Source of the DNA: Clostridium carboxidivorans P7
Lineage (GTDB): Bacteria; Bacillota; Clostridia; Clostridiales; Clostridiaceae
NCBI RefSeq assembly: GCF_001038625.1
Contig: NZ_CP011803.1
Coordinates: 4,278,001-4,342,000 of the forward strand
Length of the DNA stretch: 64,000 nucleotides
Direction of reading: 5' to 3'
Shown here: positions 54,033 to 64,000 of the stretch, piece by piece
How the letters are laid out: each line of letters opens with the position of its first letter
How positions within the stretch are numbered: the first letter of the stretch is position 1
Made by a program: the position numbers and the translations under genes
The notes under the pieces: model-generated
Databases searched by the model: none
What the model was told of the DNA's origin: nothing
What the model saw: the letters and a program-made list of their open reading frames with translations, nothing else

Positions 54033-55241
54033 TTACCTACCCTCTTCTGATATCTTTTGAATTATACCCAAAGAAAAAAACGTAATAAGCATAGAACTTC
54101 CTCCATAACTTACTAAAGGTAATGTTATGCCTGTAAGAGGAATAGCATTCATAACTCCCCCTACTATAACCAAAACTTGAGATGCAATCATGGCAGCATA
54201 TCCTACTGCTAAAAGTCTTGAAAAATTATCTTCTTCATACACTGCTGCCCTCATACACCTGTAAAAAAGTAAGAAATATAGTATTATTATTGCAAATCCT
54301 ATAAGTATACCTAATTCCTCACACAAGGCTGCAAATATAAAATCTGTAGTGTTAACAGGAACATATTCTGGATGTCCAAGCCCAAGTCCTGACCCTGTAA
54401 GTCCTCCTGAGGCAATAGAAAACATAGATTGTACTACCTGATAACTTTTGTTTGTGGCATATGGCCAAGGATTTTGCCATATTAACACCCTTGTTCTTAC
54501 ATGATCAAAAAGTCTATAACTTGCCACAGCTCCTATGCTCGATAAAGCAAAACAAGCAGCTACATATCTAAATTTAGATGTAGCTATATACAGCATAGTT
54601 ACAGATATTCCAAAGAATATAAGTGCAGATCCTAAATCTTTTTGCATCACCATAAACCCTAAGCATACCATTACTACTATACCTGGCTCTATAAGATTTT
54701 TAAAATCTTTATAGTCTTTCAAACTAGAGGCCAAATATCCAACTAAAAATAGCTTACCAAATTCCGAGGGTTGAAAGCCATAACTTCCTATAAAAATCCA
54801 GTTCTTAGAACCATTAACTTCTCTGCCGAACAGTGTAGCAATACCCATAAATATTATAGTAATTACTAAAAATATGTACTTATATTTACTAAACCTTCTT
54901 AGGTCTGGAAGTACTACTACTATCAATATAAAACCTGTTACGCCTATAGCAAACCATATAATTTGCTTTATGGAACTAGCCATATTCAACCTATATATCA
55001 TAACAATGCCTATAACAGATAATATACTGGAAAAGATAAATATATATTTATCTCCATCGGAAAAAAACTTTCTTATTATAAAATAAGAATATCCTATAAG
55101 CAAACATGTAACTACAGCCATAACCATAGCATTCTTATCTAATGGCTGCTTAAGTATGGCCAGATTAGCAAAACACACTAGGCATAAAAGATATGTGTAT
55201 CTTAAGAGCTTTTTTTCATCTCTACTAGTATCCAAATTCAC
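54033..55241 (-). CDS. FtsW/RodA/SpoVE-family peptidoglycan glycosyltransferase
   Basis: 402 residues, ten or so membrane helices. SEDS-family signatures: KNWIFIGSYGFQPSEFGKLFL near 145 (the lipid II polymerase region), MVMQKDLGSALIFF, SGGLTGSGLGLGHPEYVPVNTTDFIFA (quoted in part: GSGLGLGHPEYVP), and GITLPLVSYGGSSM near the C-terminus. It polymerises glycan strands from lipid II with the PBP encoded next. A GTG start is used. It is third-to-last in FHA-ftsW-pbp-yhaM-like. Confidence 0.92.
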   Translation of the reverse strand: MNLDTSRDEKKLLRYTYLLCLVCFANLAILKQPLDKNAMVMAVVTCLLIGYSYFIIRKFFSDGDKYIFIFSSILSVIGIVMIYRLNMASSIKQIIWFAIGVTGFILIVVVLPDLRRFSKYKYIFLVITIIFMGIATLFGREVNGSKNWIFIGSYGFQPSEFGKLFLVGYLASSLKDYKDFKNLIEPGIVVMVCLGFMVMQKDLGSALIFFGISVTMLYIATSKFRYVAACFALSSIGAVASYRLFDHVRTRVLIWQNPWPYATNKSYQVVQSMFSIASGGLTGSGLGLGHPEYVPVNTTDFIFAALCEELGILIGFAIIILYFLLFYRCMRAAVYEEDNFSRLLAVGYAAMIASQVLVIVGGVMNAIPLTGITLPLVSYGGSSMLITFFSLGIIQKISEEGR

Positions 55242-55273
55242 TCACCACCAATTTTTAATTGAAAATCTGATTT

Positions 55274-55711
55274 TTATCCTATTACTTTAAATGATGTATT
55301 TCCTATTACAATTTCATCACCAGAATTTAAATACTTTCTGCCATTTACTCTATTTCCATTTAATAGCGTACCATTTGTACTATTTAAATCTTCTAATATA
55401 CAATCATTATTTTTTAAAAATATTCTTGCATGATATCCTGATGCATATGGGTCGTCCAATACAATAAAATTTCCACTCTTTCTTCCTATGTTTACTTCTC
55501 CATGAATAGGTATAACAGCACCCTTTCTTAAATTGGAATTGTTACCAGCATTAATAATTTCTAACCCCAAAGACTTTCTGTGTCTTCTTCTATTTTTCTT
55601 ATCTCCACCCTTTATATCTTTATACATTATTCTAAGAGCTAAAGAAATTATGATATAGACTATAGCTATTATTATAATTTTAAAAACTAAGCTTAACTTA
55701 TTCAGATCCAT
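55274..55711 (-). CDS. Membrane-anchored FHA-domain protein
   Basis: 145 residues. One N-terminal membrane helix (IIIIAIVYIIISLALRI) is followed by a basic linker (DKKNRRRHRKS). The FHA domain has NIGRKSGNFIVLDDPYASGYHARIF in which the R-x-S-x... and GYHAR positions bind phosphothreonine (quoted in part: INIGRKSGN and ASGYHARIFL). LEDLNSTNGTLLNGNRV follows. It probably recruits phosphorylated partners, perhaps Ser/Thr-kinase targets, to the FtsW/PBP pair encoded downstream. This FHA-ftsW-pbp set is common in clostridia and actinobacteria. Confidence 0.9.
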   Translation of the reverse strand: MDLNKLSLVFKIIIIAIVYIIISLALRIMYKDIKGGDKKNRRRHRKSLGLEIINAGNNSNLRKGAVIPIHGEVNIGRKSGNFIVLDDPYASGYHARIFLKNNDCILEDLNSTNGTLLNGNRVNGRKYLNSGDEIVIGNTSFKVIG

Positions 55712-55775
55712 ATAATCACCTTCTTGTACTCATACTTTTTGATAACCTTATTCCATAACACCTTTTACACATTAA

Positions 55776-55810
55776 AAGACTAGCATTAGGGTAGATTAGC
55801 TGCTAGTCTT
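55776..55810 (-). terminator. Terminator after uvrA
   Basis: AAGACTAGCA and TGCTAGTCTT form a ten-bp stem around a 15-base loop, with a short T run on the minus strand, seven bases past the uvrA stop. Confidence 0.8.
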
Positions 55811-55816
55811 ATTAAA

Positions 55817-58639
55817 TTATAACATCTTTTTCAAATATTGTCCTGTATAAGACCTTTGGTTTTCTACTATTTGTTCCGGTTTTCCAGTAAAAATAACTTC
55901 TCCACCCTTTTCTCCACCTTCTGGACCAAGATCTATAATATAATCTGCACATTTTATAACATCCAAGTTGTGCTCTATAACAATTACTGTATTTCCTGTA
56001 TCCACAATTCTCTGAAGTATACTTATTAGTTTACTTACGTCATCTATGTGCAGTCCAGTAGTCGGCTCATCTAAAATGTACAATGTTTTTCCAGTGCTTC
56101 TTTTAGATAACTCATATGCTAGTTTTATTCTTTGAGCTTCTCCTCCTGATAGCTGAGTAGATGGTTGACCTAATCTTACATAGCCAAGTCCTACATCCAT
56201 AAGGGTTTGTAGTTTATTTTTTATTCTAGGTATATTTTCAAAGAACTGCAATGCTTCCTCTACTGTCATATTTAAAACATCATCAATATTTTTCCCTTTA
56301 TATTTTACTTGTAAAGTTTCCCTATTATACCTCTTTCCTTTACAAACATCACAGGGTACATAAACATCAGATAAAAACTGCATTTCTATCTTTATTATTC
56401 CATCCCCGCTGCAGGCTTCGCATCTTCCACCTTTAACATTAAAGCTAAATCTACCTGGTTTATACCCACGCATTTTAGATTCTGAAGTACTAGCAAAAAC
56501 CTCTCTTATAATGTCAAATACTCCAGTATATGTGGCAGGATTAGATCTTGGCGTCCTTCCTATAGGACTTTGATCTATATTTATAATTTTATCTATATTT
56601 TCTACTCCACTTATATCCTTATGAATTCCAGGGTTATCTTTAGCGTTATTTATTTTCTTATGAAGTCCTTTATATAATATTTCATTAACTAACGTACTTT
56701 TTCCTGATCCTGAAACTCCTGTAACACAAGTAAAAATTCCTAATGGAAATTTTACATCTATATTTTTTAAATTATTTTGTTTAGCACCTTTTACTATTAT
56801 ACATTTTTCATTACCAGAACGCCTACTTTCAGGAACAACTATTTTCTTTTTTCCACTTAAGTACTGTCCAGTTATAGACTTTTCATTATTAATTATTTTA
56901 TCAATAGTTCCTGCTTCTATTATTTCTCCCCCATGTTCTCCTGCTCCTGGACCTATATCCACAATAAAATCTGCTTCCTTCATTGTATCTTCATCATGTT
57001 CTACTACTACTAATGTATTGCCTAAATCCCTTAAATGTTTTAGCGTACCAATTAGTCTATCGTTATCTCTTTGATGGAGTCCTATACTTGGTTCATCAAG
57101 AATATACAATACTCCAACTAAACCTGACCCAACTTGAGTTGCAAGCCTTATTCTTTGAGATTCTCCTCCTGATAAGGTTCCCGCCATTCTGGCCAAATTT
57201 AAGTAATCAAGGCCTACATCTATTAAAAATTTTAGTCTTCCCTTTATTTCCTTTAATATTTGTTCACTAATTATTTCGTTTTTTTCAGATAGCTTAAGTT
57301 CATCTAAAAATTTTAGTTCATCCTTGATTGACATTTCACAAAATTGAGCTATATTCTTTTCTCCAACAGTAACAGCTAAAGCTTCACTTTTAAGCCTAGT
57401 TCCGCCGCATTTAGAACAAGGTGCATCACTCATATATGCTTCAATCTGGCCTTTTATATAGTCAGAATTAGTTTCTAAATACCTTCTCTTTAAATTATTA
57501 ATAAAACCTTCAAAAGCATGGTCAAATTCCATTAATCCATTTTCACTTCTATATTTTCCCTTTATTTTTCTTCCTTTGGTACCATAAAATATAACGTTCA
57601 TTATTTCTGGATCTAGCTTTTCTACCGGTGTATTTAATGAAAATTTATATTCTTTAGCAAGTGCCTTTAATATACTAAATGTCCATGAATCTTCCTTTAA
57701 ACTTCCACTGCCCATGGTTTCAATGGCTCCATCTGCAATACTTTTACTCTTGTCAGGTACTACTAAATCTTCATCTATTTCCATAAGAGTACCCAATCCA
57801 TCACAACATTCACATTTTCCAAAAGGTGAATTAAAAGAAAATGTTCTAGGTGCTATTTCTCCTATGCTTATACCGCAATCCACACAAGCAAATTTTTCGC
57901 TAAACAGAATATCTTTTTCTCCAATAACATTTATAATAACAACACCTTCTGATAATTTTAGTGCAGTTTCAATGGAATCAGCTAATCTACTTCTTATATC
58001 CTCTTTAATAATTAACCTATCTATTACTACTTCAATAGTATGTTTTATGTTTTTCTGAAGTTTAACATCATCTTCTTCTAATTCTACAATATTACCATCT
58101 ATTCTTGCTCTTACGAAACCATTTTTCCTTATATTTTCTAATACTTTTACATGTTCACCTTTTCTTCCCTTTATTACAGGCGCTAATACCTGGATTTTTG
58201 TTCTTTCCTCCATAGACATTATTCTGTCTACCATTTGATCTACTGTTTGCTGCTTTATTTCTTTTCCACACTTAGGACAATGAGGTATTCCTACCTTTGC
58301 ATATAAAAGTCTTAAATAATCATATATTTCAGTAACAGTTCCTACAGTAGAACGTGGATTTCTGCTTGTTGTCTTTTGATCTATAGATATTGCTGGGGAT
58401 AATCCTTCTATATATTCCACATCTGGTTTATTCATCTGTCCTAAAAATTGTCTTGCATAAGCGGATAATGATTCAACATATCGTCTTTGTCCTTCTGCAT
58501 ACAAAGTATCAAAAGCTAGAGATGATTTTCCTGAACCAGATAATCCTGTAAATACAATTAACTTATCTCTTGGAATTTCCAAATCCACATTCTTTAAATT
58601 ATGAACCTTTGCACCCTTTATTACTATTCTATCCTTCAT
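55817..58639 (-). CDS. uvrA: Excinuclease ABC subunit A
   Basis: 940 residues, standard. Two ABC ATPase modules: Walker [21 protein letters not shown] near 33 and [17 protein letters not shown] near 640, with signatures [13 protein letters not shown] and [13 protein letters not shown]. Zinc modules are [13 protein letters not shown]...CECC and [11 protein letters not shown]...CDVCKGKRY. Damage sensing as a UvrA2 dimer loads UvrB. It follows uvrB by 68 bases and ends at a terminator before the FHA gene. No LexA-type box is visible in front of either gene. Confidence 0.98.
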   Translation of the reverse strand: MKDRIVIKGAKVHNLKNVDLEIPRDKLIVFTGLSGSGKSSLAFDTLYAEGQRRYVESLSAYARQFLGQMNKPDVEYIEGLSPAISIDQKTTSRNPRSTVGTVTEIYDYLRLLYAKVGIPHCPKCGKEIKQQTVDQMVDRIMSMEERTKIQVLAPVIKGRKGEHVKVLENIRKNGFVRARIDGNIVELEEDDVKLQKNIKHTIEVVIDRLIIKEDIRSRLADSIETALKLSEGVVIINVIGEKDILFSEKFACVDCGISIGEIAPRTFSFNSPFGKCECCDGLGTLMEIDEDLVVPDKSKSIADGAIETMGSGSLKEDSWTFSILKALAKEYKFSLNTPVEKLDPEIMNVIFYGTKGRKIKGKYRSENGLMEFDHAFEGFINNLKRRYLETNSDYIKGQIEAYMSDAPCSKCGGTRLKSEALAVTVGEKNIAQFCEMSIKDELKFLDELKLSEKNEIISEQILKEIKGRLKFLIDVGLDYLNLARMAGTLSGGESQRIRLATQVGSGLVGVLYILDEPSIGLHQRDNDRLIGTLKHLRDLGNTLVVVEHDEDTMKEADFIVDIGPGAGEHGGEIIEAGTIDKIINNEKSITGQYLSGKKKIVVPESRRSGNEKCIIVKGAKQNNLKNIDVKFPLGIFTCVTGVSGSGKSTLVNEILYKGLHKKINNAKDNPGIHKDISGVENIDKIINIDQSPIGRTPRSNPATYTGVFDIIREVFASTSESKMRGYKPGRFSFNVKGGRCEACSGDGIIKIEMQFLSDVYVPCDVCKGKRYNRETLQVKYKGKNIDDVLNMTVEEALQFFENIPRIKNKLQTLMDVGLGYVRLGQPSTQLSGGEAQRIKLAYELSKRSTGKTLYILDEPTTGLHIDDVSKLISILQRIVDTGNTVIVIEHNLDVIKCADYIIDLGPEGGEKGGEVIFTGKPEQIVENQRSYTGQYLKKML

Positions 58640-58707
58640 TACTTTTGTTTACACTCCTCATTTTCTTGTAGTACAATATATCCCAAGATGCTTTTTTCTA
58701 TCGGTCA

Positions 58708-60693
58708 TTAGTTTTTCTTTTTTTGTTTTTTTAATTTTAGTATTTTATCTCTTAAATCAGCTGCCAATTCAAACTGCAGCTCCTTGGCCGCTTGTTTCAT
58801 TTCTTTTTCATATTTTGAAATTAATAAATCTATATTTTCATTATTAGCTTCCATAGCTTCTTCTAAACTATCATATTGCGCATTTTCTTCTAAAACCTTA
58901 GTAGCTTCAATTACTTCTCTAATTTCTTTCTTAATGGTTTTAGGTACTATATTGTGTTTTTCATTATACTCCATTTGTATTTTTCTTCTTCTATTAGTTT
59001 CTGATATTGCTTTACCCATAGAATCAGTTATTCTGTCTGCATACATAATAACCTTACTTTCTGAGTTTCTTGCAGCCCTTCCTATTGTTTGAATTAAAGA
59101 ACGTTCAGACCTTAAAAAACCTTCTTTATCAGCATCAAGTATAGCTACTAAAGCAACTTCAGGTATATCAAGACCTTCCCTTAAAAGATTTATTCCAATT
59201 AAGACATCAAATTCACCCTTTCTCAAATCTCTTATTATTTCCATTCTCTGTATAGTATCTATACCAGAGTGCAAATAATTAGCTTTAATATCCATTTCTT
59301 TAAAGTAATCCGATAAATCCTCTGCCATTTTTTTTGTAAGAGTTGTTACAAGAATTCTATATCCCCTTTTTATAGTTTCTACTATATTTTTATATAAATC
59401 ATCTATCTGTCCTTTAATAGGCTTAACTTCAATTTCAGGGTCCAATAGGCCTGTAGGCCTTATTATTTGTTCTGCCACATTTGTAGAATGTTCTAATTCA
59501 TAATTTGCAGGTGTTGCACTTACAAAAAGTACTTGATTTAACTTCCCTTCAAATTCATTAAATGTAAGTGGTCTATTATCAAATGCTGAAGGTAATCTGA
59601 ATCCATATTCAACTAAAGATTCTTTTCTCGACCTATCTCCAGCGTACATAGCCTTTACTTGTGGAATGGTAACATGACTTTCATCTATAAAAAGTAAATA
59701 ATCTTCAGGGAAGTAATCTATAAGTGTTTGAGGAGGAGTTCCTTTTGCTCTTCCATCCAATATCCTTGAATAATTTTCAATACCGCTGCAATATCCTACT
59801 TCTCTCATCATCTCTATATCAAAATTTGTTCTCTGCTTTAATCTTTGAGCTTCCAAAAGCTTATCTTGAGATGTGAGTTCTCTTACTCTTTCTTCTAATT
59901 CTGATTCTATACTTTTTATAGCTATCTCCAGTCTTTCCCTAGAAGTGGCAAAATGGGATGCAGGGAATATAGACACATGCTTTCTAGTTCCTATAGTTTC
60001 ACCCGTTAATGCATCAAATTCTTTTATTCTATCTATTTCATCACCAAAAAACTCTATTCTTATAGCTTTTCCACTGGATGACGCTGGAAATATGTCAAGT
60101 ACATCTCCTTTTACCCTAAATGTACCTCTTACAAAATTTATTTCATTTCTTTCATACTGTATTTCTACAAGTTTTTTTAGAACTTCATCTCTATCTTTAG
60201 TCATTCCTTCTCTTAAAGATAAAGTAAGTTTTTTATATTCTTCCGGATTTCCTAAGCCATATATGCATGATACCGATGCTACTACAACTACATCTGTCCT
60301 CTCTAACAAAGCAGAAGTAGCTGAATGTCTTAGCTTATCTATCTCATCATTTATAGATGCATCTTTTTCTATATAAGTATCCGTTTGAGCAACATAGGCT
60401 TCAGGTTGATAATAATCATAGTAAGATACAAAATACTCTACGCAATTCTCCGGAAAAAATTCTCTAAACTCTGAACATAACTGAGCTGCCAAGGTTTTAT
60501 TATGGGCTAAAACTAAAGTTGGTTTTTTAACACGCTCAATTATATTTGCCATAGTAAAAGTTTTACCTGATCCTGTAACTCCTAAAAGGGTTTGAAATTT
60601 CTCTTTATCATTTATACTTTTTACTATACTATCTATAGCTTGTGGTTGATCTCCTGTAGGCTTAAATTTTGAATGTATTTTAAATTCTTTCAT
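58708..60693 (-). CDS. uvrB: Excinuclease ABC subunit B
   Basis: 661 residues. Helicase motif [17 protein letters not shown] (~35), the beta hairpin with [21 protein letters not shown] (quoted in part: [10 protein letters not shown]), DEH-type motif [13 protein letters not shown], and motifs [22 protein letters not shown] (quoted in part) and [11 protein letters not shown]-terminal UVR domain ([14 protein letters not shown]) binds UvrC. The start lies three bases after the PDZ protein's stop, so it belongs to the ftsX-ctpA-minJ-like-uvrB-uvrA line. Confidence 0.98.
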   Translation of the reverse strand: MKEFKIHSKFKPTGDQPQAIDSIVKSINDKEKFQTLLGVTGSGKTFTMANIIERVKKPTLVLAHNKTLAAQLCSEFREFFPENCVEYFVSYYDYYQPEAYVAQTDTYIEKDASINDEIDKLRHSATSALLERTDVVVVASVSCIYGLGNPEEYKKLTLSLREGMTKDRDEVLKKLVEIQYERNEINFVRGTFRVKGDVLDIFPASSSGKAIRIEFFGDEIDRIKEFDALTGETIGTRKHVSIFPASHFATSRERLEIAIKSIESELEERVRELTSQDKLLEAQRLKQRTNFDIEMMREVGYCSGIENYSRILDGRAKGTPPQTLIDYFPEDYLLFIDESHVTIPQVKAMYAGDRSRKESLVEYGFRLPSAFDNRPLTFNEFEGKLNQVLFVSATPANYELEHSTNVAEQIIRPTGLLDPEIEVKPIKGQIDDLYKNIVETIKRGYRILVTTLTKKMAEDLSDYFKEMDIKANYLHSGIDTIQRMEIIRDLRKGEFDVLIGINLLREGLDIPEVALVAILDADKEGFLRSERSLIQTIGRAARNSESKVIMYADRITDSMGKAISETNRRRKIQMEYNEKHNIVPKTIKKEIREVIEATKVLEENAQYDSLEEAMEANNENIDLLISKYEKEMKQAAKELQFELAADLRDKILKLKKQKKKN

Positions 60694-60696
60694 TCT

Positions 60697-61989
60697 CTAT
60701 TCATCCCTATCCTTATTTTTGATTTTCTGTAATATCTCCGCAAACTTGTTCTCATCAAACTTTACTACCATACTATCCTTTGGAACTCCTTTTGGTACAA
60801 ATACTATTCCCAATCTTTTTGAAGTATTCATTTTGTTATAGCTTACTTCTTCAAATTTGCCAGTAACCTTTTTTACTTTAAACCAAATAAAATTTGAAGT
60901 TTCTCTAATAATTTCACTTATTTTTTCTTCATTCTCCACTTTCTCGCTGTTAATTTCCACCAGCAAGTCTCCTGTAGAAATTCCCATTTCATTAGCAGGA
61001 GAATTAGGTGCAACTTCCAAAACCATAATTCCCTCTTCGTCACTTGTATATTTTGGAGTGCCTTTTAATTCTAATCGTCTTTGAAAAATTATCATTCCTT
61101 CATGAGCAACTGGTGCAAATACAAGTACTAAAATTTTAAAAAATATATTTAAAGCAGCCAATTGTGCTAATGCAAATAAAGCTAAGCTATATATTATAGT
61201 TAATCCTCCAGACATTAAAGTTTTTTCCTTCTTACCTCTTGTAAAAGTTATGCTGTTATAACCTATCACTCCATAAAAAGGAATCAAAGCTACTAATGCA
61301 TTTTTCAATACATTTGAAGGCATAGAATTGTTTACTAGAGGCCACCAATTTGGTGTAGGTATCTGCCATGATAATCCTGGATTAGACACACTGTGCAAAA
61401 TAAAAAACATTGCTACTGGAAGTGTCCAATATCTCTGAAGTGCAAAACCTCCTATTATCCTACCACTCCTATTTGTAAATACAGGTATATATCCTGTATC
61501 ACCATCTAAAATTATTAAAAATCCTTCTATAAAATGCAATACTGCAACCATACTCATAAGAGCCACTATATCTATTTTTAAAATATCTAAATTAGGCATT
61601 TTTAGACTAACTGAAAGGAAACCTAGTACTATACTCATAATTCCAAGAACTGATCCCGAATAAGAAAAGCATATGAATCTCTGATTAAAAAACATGAAAA
61701 CTATGGATAGTAAAAATACTAAATCTACAGCTGAATTTTCATCGAACACAATACCTAAATAAGACATCATAATGCTAGCAATAGTACCTGCAAAAATACC
61801 TATAACAATTTGAGATATAGTTAACTCAAAAGGAGAATTTATTCTTTCCCCTATTATCATTTTTTGCATAATGGAAGTTTTCTTATTTCTTCTATAAAGT
61901 ACAAAAGCTAAAATAATCAAAAACGCAACTAAGTATGGTTCCGTTAATGCAAAAGCTACCGATTTTAAAGTATATAACAAAATACTCAT
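60697..61989 (-). CDS. Polytopic membrane protein with C-terminal PDZ domain, MinJ-like
   Basis: 430 residues. About eight to ten hydrophobic helices span ~5-300, and a PDZ domain fills ~310-400 (EEGIMVLEVAPNSPANEMGI, then STGDLLVEINSEKVENEE). B. subtilis MinJ has this same layout and the same position between ctpB/ftsX and uvrB. MinJ links DivIVA to MinD in septum placement. The synteny and architecture support orthology, but sequence identity cannot be judged here. If the host lacks a DivIVA-MinJ pathway, a role with the neighbouring CtpA protease is the alternative. Confidence 0.85.
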   Translation of the reverse strand: MSILLYTLKSVAFALTEPYLVAFLIILAFVLYRRNKKTSIMQKMIIGERINSPFELTISQIVIGIFAGTIASIMMSYLGIVFDENSAVDLVFLLSIVFMFFNQRFICFSYSGSVLGIMSIVLGFLSVSLKMPNLDILKIDIVALMSMVAVLHFIEGFLIILDGDTGYIPVFTNRSGRIIGGFALQRYWTLPVAMFFILHSVSNPGLSWQIPTPNWWPLVNNSMPSNVLKNALVALIPFYGVIGYNSITFTRGKKEKTLMSGGLTIIYSLALFALAQLAALNIFFKILVLVFAPVAHEGMIIFQRRLELKGTPKYTSDEEGIMVLEVAPNSPANEMGISTGDLLVEINSEKVENEEKISEIIRETSNFIWFKVKKVTGKFEEVSYNKMNTSKRLGIVFVPKGVPKDSMVVKFDENKFAEILQKIKNKDRDE

Positions 61990-62016
61990 TAATCCACTTT
62001 CCCCTCTCCATAAATG

Positions 62017-62046
62017 AAGTTAGACAGAAATTTCTCTGCCTAACTT
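62017..62046. repeat. 12-bp hairpin between ctpA and the MinJ-like gene
   Basis: AAGTTAGACAGA and TCTGCCTAACTT pair with one mismatch around six bases. It lies in the 116-base gap before the MinJ-like gene. Without a T run it is at best a partial terminator. Confidence 0.5.
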
Positions 62047-62105
62047 AAAATCCATAAATATATTATATCTTTATATTTATTTTTAATCAAAATAACAAAT
62101 ATCCA

Positions 62106-63281
62106 CTATTTAACTTTAGTTTTTGCTAGTTCAAGTGCTTTATTAAACTGAGGATCTGAACTTCTATCATAGGCTTTCTTTCTAAGTTCTTCTGGATAAG
62201 TTACTGGTACATCTGGCTTTATGCCAACATGATGTATATTCTCTCCATTTGGAGTATAATATTTTGAAACTGTAACCTTCAGTGCAGTTCCATCCCCTGT
62301 ATCCAGCATAGTTTGAACAACACCTTTTCCAAAAGTCTTTTCACCAACCAAGGTTCCAATTTTATAATCTCTTATAGCACCTGAGAATATCTCGGAAGCA
62401 CTAGCTGAACCACCATTTGTAAGTACTGTAAGAGGTAATCCTACAAAATTTCCTCCACTTGATTTATATTCTTTTTTATTCTTATATTTATCTATGGTAG
62501 AAACAATCACTTTATCCTTTGGTAAAAAGTTAGAAACCATATCTACACATTCATTTAAAAGTCCACCAGGATTTCCTCTTAAATCTATTATAAGTGATTT
62601 CATTCCTTTTCCTTGAAGTTCACTTAGTTTACTTTGTAGATTTTTGGCTGTATTTTCATCAAACATAGAAATTTGTATGTAACCTACATTTTTATCTACC
62701 ATTTCTCCCTTTACTGTAACTAAGTTTATTTTTGCTCTCTTTAGTTTTACATCAAAAACACCTTTACCTGCCCTATTCATAGTTAAGGTAACTTCCGTTC
62801 CTTCTTTACCCTTCATTAAGGTAACTGCTCTATCAAGATCTTTTCCTGATACATCAGTATTATTTACTTTCTCAATTTCATCCTTAGGAAGCAATCCTGC
62901 TTTTTTAGCTGGCGAATCTTCAAATATATCAGCTATAATAATTTTATCGTCCTTAGCTTGAACTTGTAATCCTACACCACTATAGTTTCCCTCTGTTTGA
63001 GTATTAAATTCATCAAATTCCTTCTTATTCATAAATACTGTATAAGGATCATTTAGTGCACTTGTCATGCCCTTAATAGCTCCTTCTACCAAATCTGATT
63101 CATTTATATTACCATCATAATACTTATACAACGCACTCTCCACTTGAAATAGTTTATAAAACTTACCTATGTTACTATTATTTTGAATATATGATTTTGT
63201 TCCAAATAAAGTAATTGTATTTGTTACAAGTACAGCTACTATAGTTAGTGATATCCACTTCTTCTTATTCAATTCTTCCAC
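62106..63281 (-). CDS. ctpA: C-terminal processing protease, S41 family
   Basis: 391 residues. One N-terminal membrane helix (WISLTIVAVLVTNTITLF) places the rest outside. A PDZ domain spans ~95-180 (GNYSGVGLQVQAKDDKIII, SPAKKAGLLPKDEIEKVN). The catalytic Ser lies in NGGSASASEIFSGAIRD (~295) and the Lys in GEKTFGKGVVQT (~322), after LIIDLRGNPGGLL. Relatives process sporulation or cell-wall proteins (CtpB cleaves SpoIVFA in B. subtilis). No peptidoglycan-binding repeat is present. It follows ftsX after a terminator, as in Bacillus. Confidence 0.94.
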   Translation of the reverse strand: MEELNKKKWISLTIVAVLVTNTITLFGTKSYIQNNSNIGKFYKLFQVESALYKYYDGNINESDLVEGAIKGMTSALNDPYTVFMNKKEFDEFNTQTEGNYSGVGLQVQAKDDKIIIADIFEDSPAKKAGLLPKDEIEKVNNTDVSGKDLDRAVTLMKGKEGTEVTLTMNRAGKGVFDVKLKRAKINLVTVKGEMVDKNVGYIQISMFDENTAKNLQSKLSELQGKGMKSLIIDLRGNPGGLLNECVDMVSNFLPKDKVIVSTIDKYKNKKEYKSSGGNFVGLPLTVLTNGGSASASEIFSGAIRDYKIGTLVGEKTFGKGVVQTMLDTGDGTALKVTVSKYYTPNGENIHHVGIKPDVPVTYPEELRKKAYDRSSDPQFNKALELAKTKVK

Positions 63282-63373
63282 CTCTTTGATTTAAAGCTTA
63301 TATACCTATATTATTTATATAAATCTTAAATAATTATAACATTAAAAAAAATAAATTTGCACAAGTATTTATA

Positions 63374-63405
63374 AAAAATTAGCATGCAGTATTAAACTGC
63401 ATGCT
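63374..63405 (-). terminator. Terminator after ftsX
   Basis: AGCATGCAGT and ACTGCATGCT form a perfect ten-bp stem around ATTAA (63381-63405), followed by six T on the minus strand. It begins three bases past the ftsX stop. Confidence 0.9.
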
Positions 63406-63407
63406 TA

Positions 63408-64000
63408 CTAAACATCTAAAAACTTTCTTATAGAAGAAATACTGCCTGCTGCTCCTATAATCATACCTACTAATATAAATAAGCCAAGAATGTTAATTAA
63501 AACATATTGAGGTTCAACTAATTGAATCATAACTAATCCTGATGAAACTTTTGCATAAGCCATCCTATAAGCATAATATAAAATTATATCTGCTACTATA
63601 CCGCCTACAACTCCAATCATCATACCTTCAATTATAAATGGCCATCTTATAAACCAATCTGTAGCTCCTATATATTTCATTATACCTATTTCTCTTCTTC
63701 TTGAATATACTGTAAGCTTTATAGTATTTCCTATTAGGAATAATGAAACTCCCATTAGTATTACAAACATTACGCTTCCAACCCATTTTATAGTTTTTGT
63801 TATTGTTATAATCTTGTTTACAATATCTCTGCCATCTTTTATTTCATCTATGCCTGGCATACCTTTTATTCCACTTACAACATTAGATACTACTTCCGGC
63901 TTTTGAACCTTTATTATGTATGAATTAGGCATAGGATTGTCCTTATCTAATCCGTCCAATAATCCTTTATTTTGTTCTCCTAGTTGCTTTCTGAATTTTT
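63408..64000 (-). CDS. ftsX: Cell division ABC-type permease FtsX, N-terminus beyond window
   Basis: 197 codons are visible. The frame stays open past 63959 to the window end (KFRKQLGEQNKGLL before the TTG at 63959), so that TTG is internal. An extracytoplasmic loop (NSYIIKVQKPEVVSNVV) is followed by three helices: MFVILMGVSLFLIGNTI, MMIGVVGGIVADIILYYAY and YVLINILGLFILVGMIIGA. Between helices lies SRRREIGIMKYIGATDWFI, the FtsX signature. FtsX with FtsE controls peptidoglycan hydrolases at division or in sporulation. ftsE should lie just beyond 64000. Confidence 0.93.
   Translation of the reverse strand, partial: KFRKQLGEQNKGLLDGLDKDNPMPNSYIIKVQKPEVVSNVVSGIKGMPGIDEIKDGRDIVNKIITITKTIKWVGSVMFVILMGVSLFLIGNTIKLTVYSRRREIGIMKYIGATDWFIRWPFIIEGMMIGVVGGIVADIILYYAYRMAYAKVSSGLVMIQLVEPQYVLINILGLFILVGMIIGAAGSISSIRKFLDV

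Noticed and set aside
59873..60376. 167-codon plus-strand frame
   Set aside because: Antisense shadow of uvrB with serine-rich low-complexity translation.
50500..60720. LexA/SOS boxes near uvrA, uvrB, uvrC and the ydjM-like gene
   Set aside because: No GAAC-N4-GTTC or close variant was seen upstream of these genes.
63408..63959. ftsX starting at TTG 63959
   Set aside because: The frame continues upstream to the window edge with FtsX-like residues, so the TTG is internal and the gene is simply cut.
1..64000. tRNA, rRNA, prophage or intact transposase genes
   Set aside because: None was recognisable on either strand. The only mobile-like feature is the gene-less palindromic element at 51370-51627.

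Overview
The window reads as chromosome of a low-GC, anaerobic, spore-forming type of Firmicute, most likely Clostridium sensu stricto. The grounds are the strongly AT-rich intergenic DNA, AGGAGG-type ribosome sites with frequent GTG/TTG starts, a T-box leader, and clostridial/bacillar gene neighbourhoods (rapZ-yvcK-whiA, dnaE-pfkA-pyk, ftsX-ctpA-minJ-like-uvrB-uvrA). A HydE-type [FeFe]-hydrogenase maturase points to anaerobic hydrogen metabolism. Nearly all genes lie on the minus strand. I saw no tRNA, rRNA, CRISPR array, prophage or intact insertion sequence.

Layout. 1-4.6 kb: two tandem paralogous DMT-type transporters around a small unknown protein, behind a MerR-type long-spacer promoter, then the MerR regulator and an iron alcohol dehydrogenase. 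4.9-17.4 kb: malQ, hydE, an ftsH-helD pair, an M20 amidohydrolase, proS under a proline T-box, and a multi-PAS orphan histidine kinase. 17.7-20.5 kb: an enoate-reductase-type flavoenzyme divergent from a PadR repressor, sharing a textbook PadR operator. 20.8-28.7 kb: a complete L-rhamnose operon (rhaB-rhaA-rhaD-fucO-rhaM-MFS) with an AraC-type regulator just downstream. It converts rhamnose to dihydroxyacetone phosphate and L-lactaldehyde, and the latter to 1,2-propanediol. 28.8-30.1 kb: a gene graveyard with a decayed TPP-riboswitch-like leader, a thiamine-binding-protein fragment whose start reads ATA, and a truncated AlbA_2/ATP-binding regulator fragment beside a 36-bp palindrome.

30.1-35.8 kb: ywbE, an rRNA uracil methyltransferase, a MocR regulator with an adjacent LysE-type exporter, a DUF1540 protein and a ferredoxin-like aldo/keto reductase. 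35.9-48.6 kb: core metabolism and cell-cycle genes, pyk, pfkA, dnaE, a Dabb protein, a YtoI-like regulator split by a nine-A tract, whiA, a membrane-anchored form of yvcK, rapZ and murB. 48.6-64 kb: uvrC, a YdjM-like membrane protein, a 258-bp MITE-like nested palindrome, a YhaM-like nuclease, a class B PBP/FtsW/FHA cluster, uvrA, uvrB, a MinJ-like PDZ protein, ctpA and the 3' part of ftsX.

The most notable signals are regulatory or degenerate DNA: the nested palindromic element at 51370-51627, the PadR operator overlapping a consensus promoter, the MerR promoter in front of the transporter pair, the A9 split of the ytoI-like gene, and the paired decay of a thiamine riboswitch and its gene. 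No wholly new multi-gene system is evident. Function calls rest on reading motifs and neighbourhoods by eye, without database searches.
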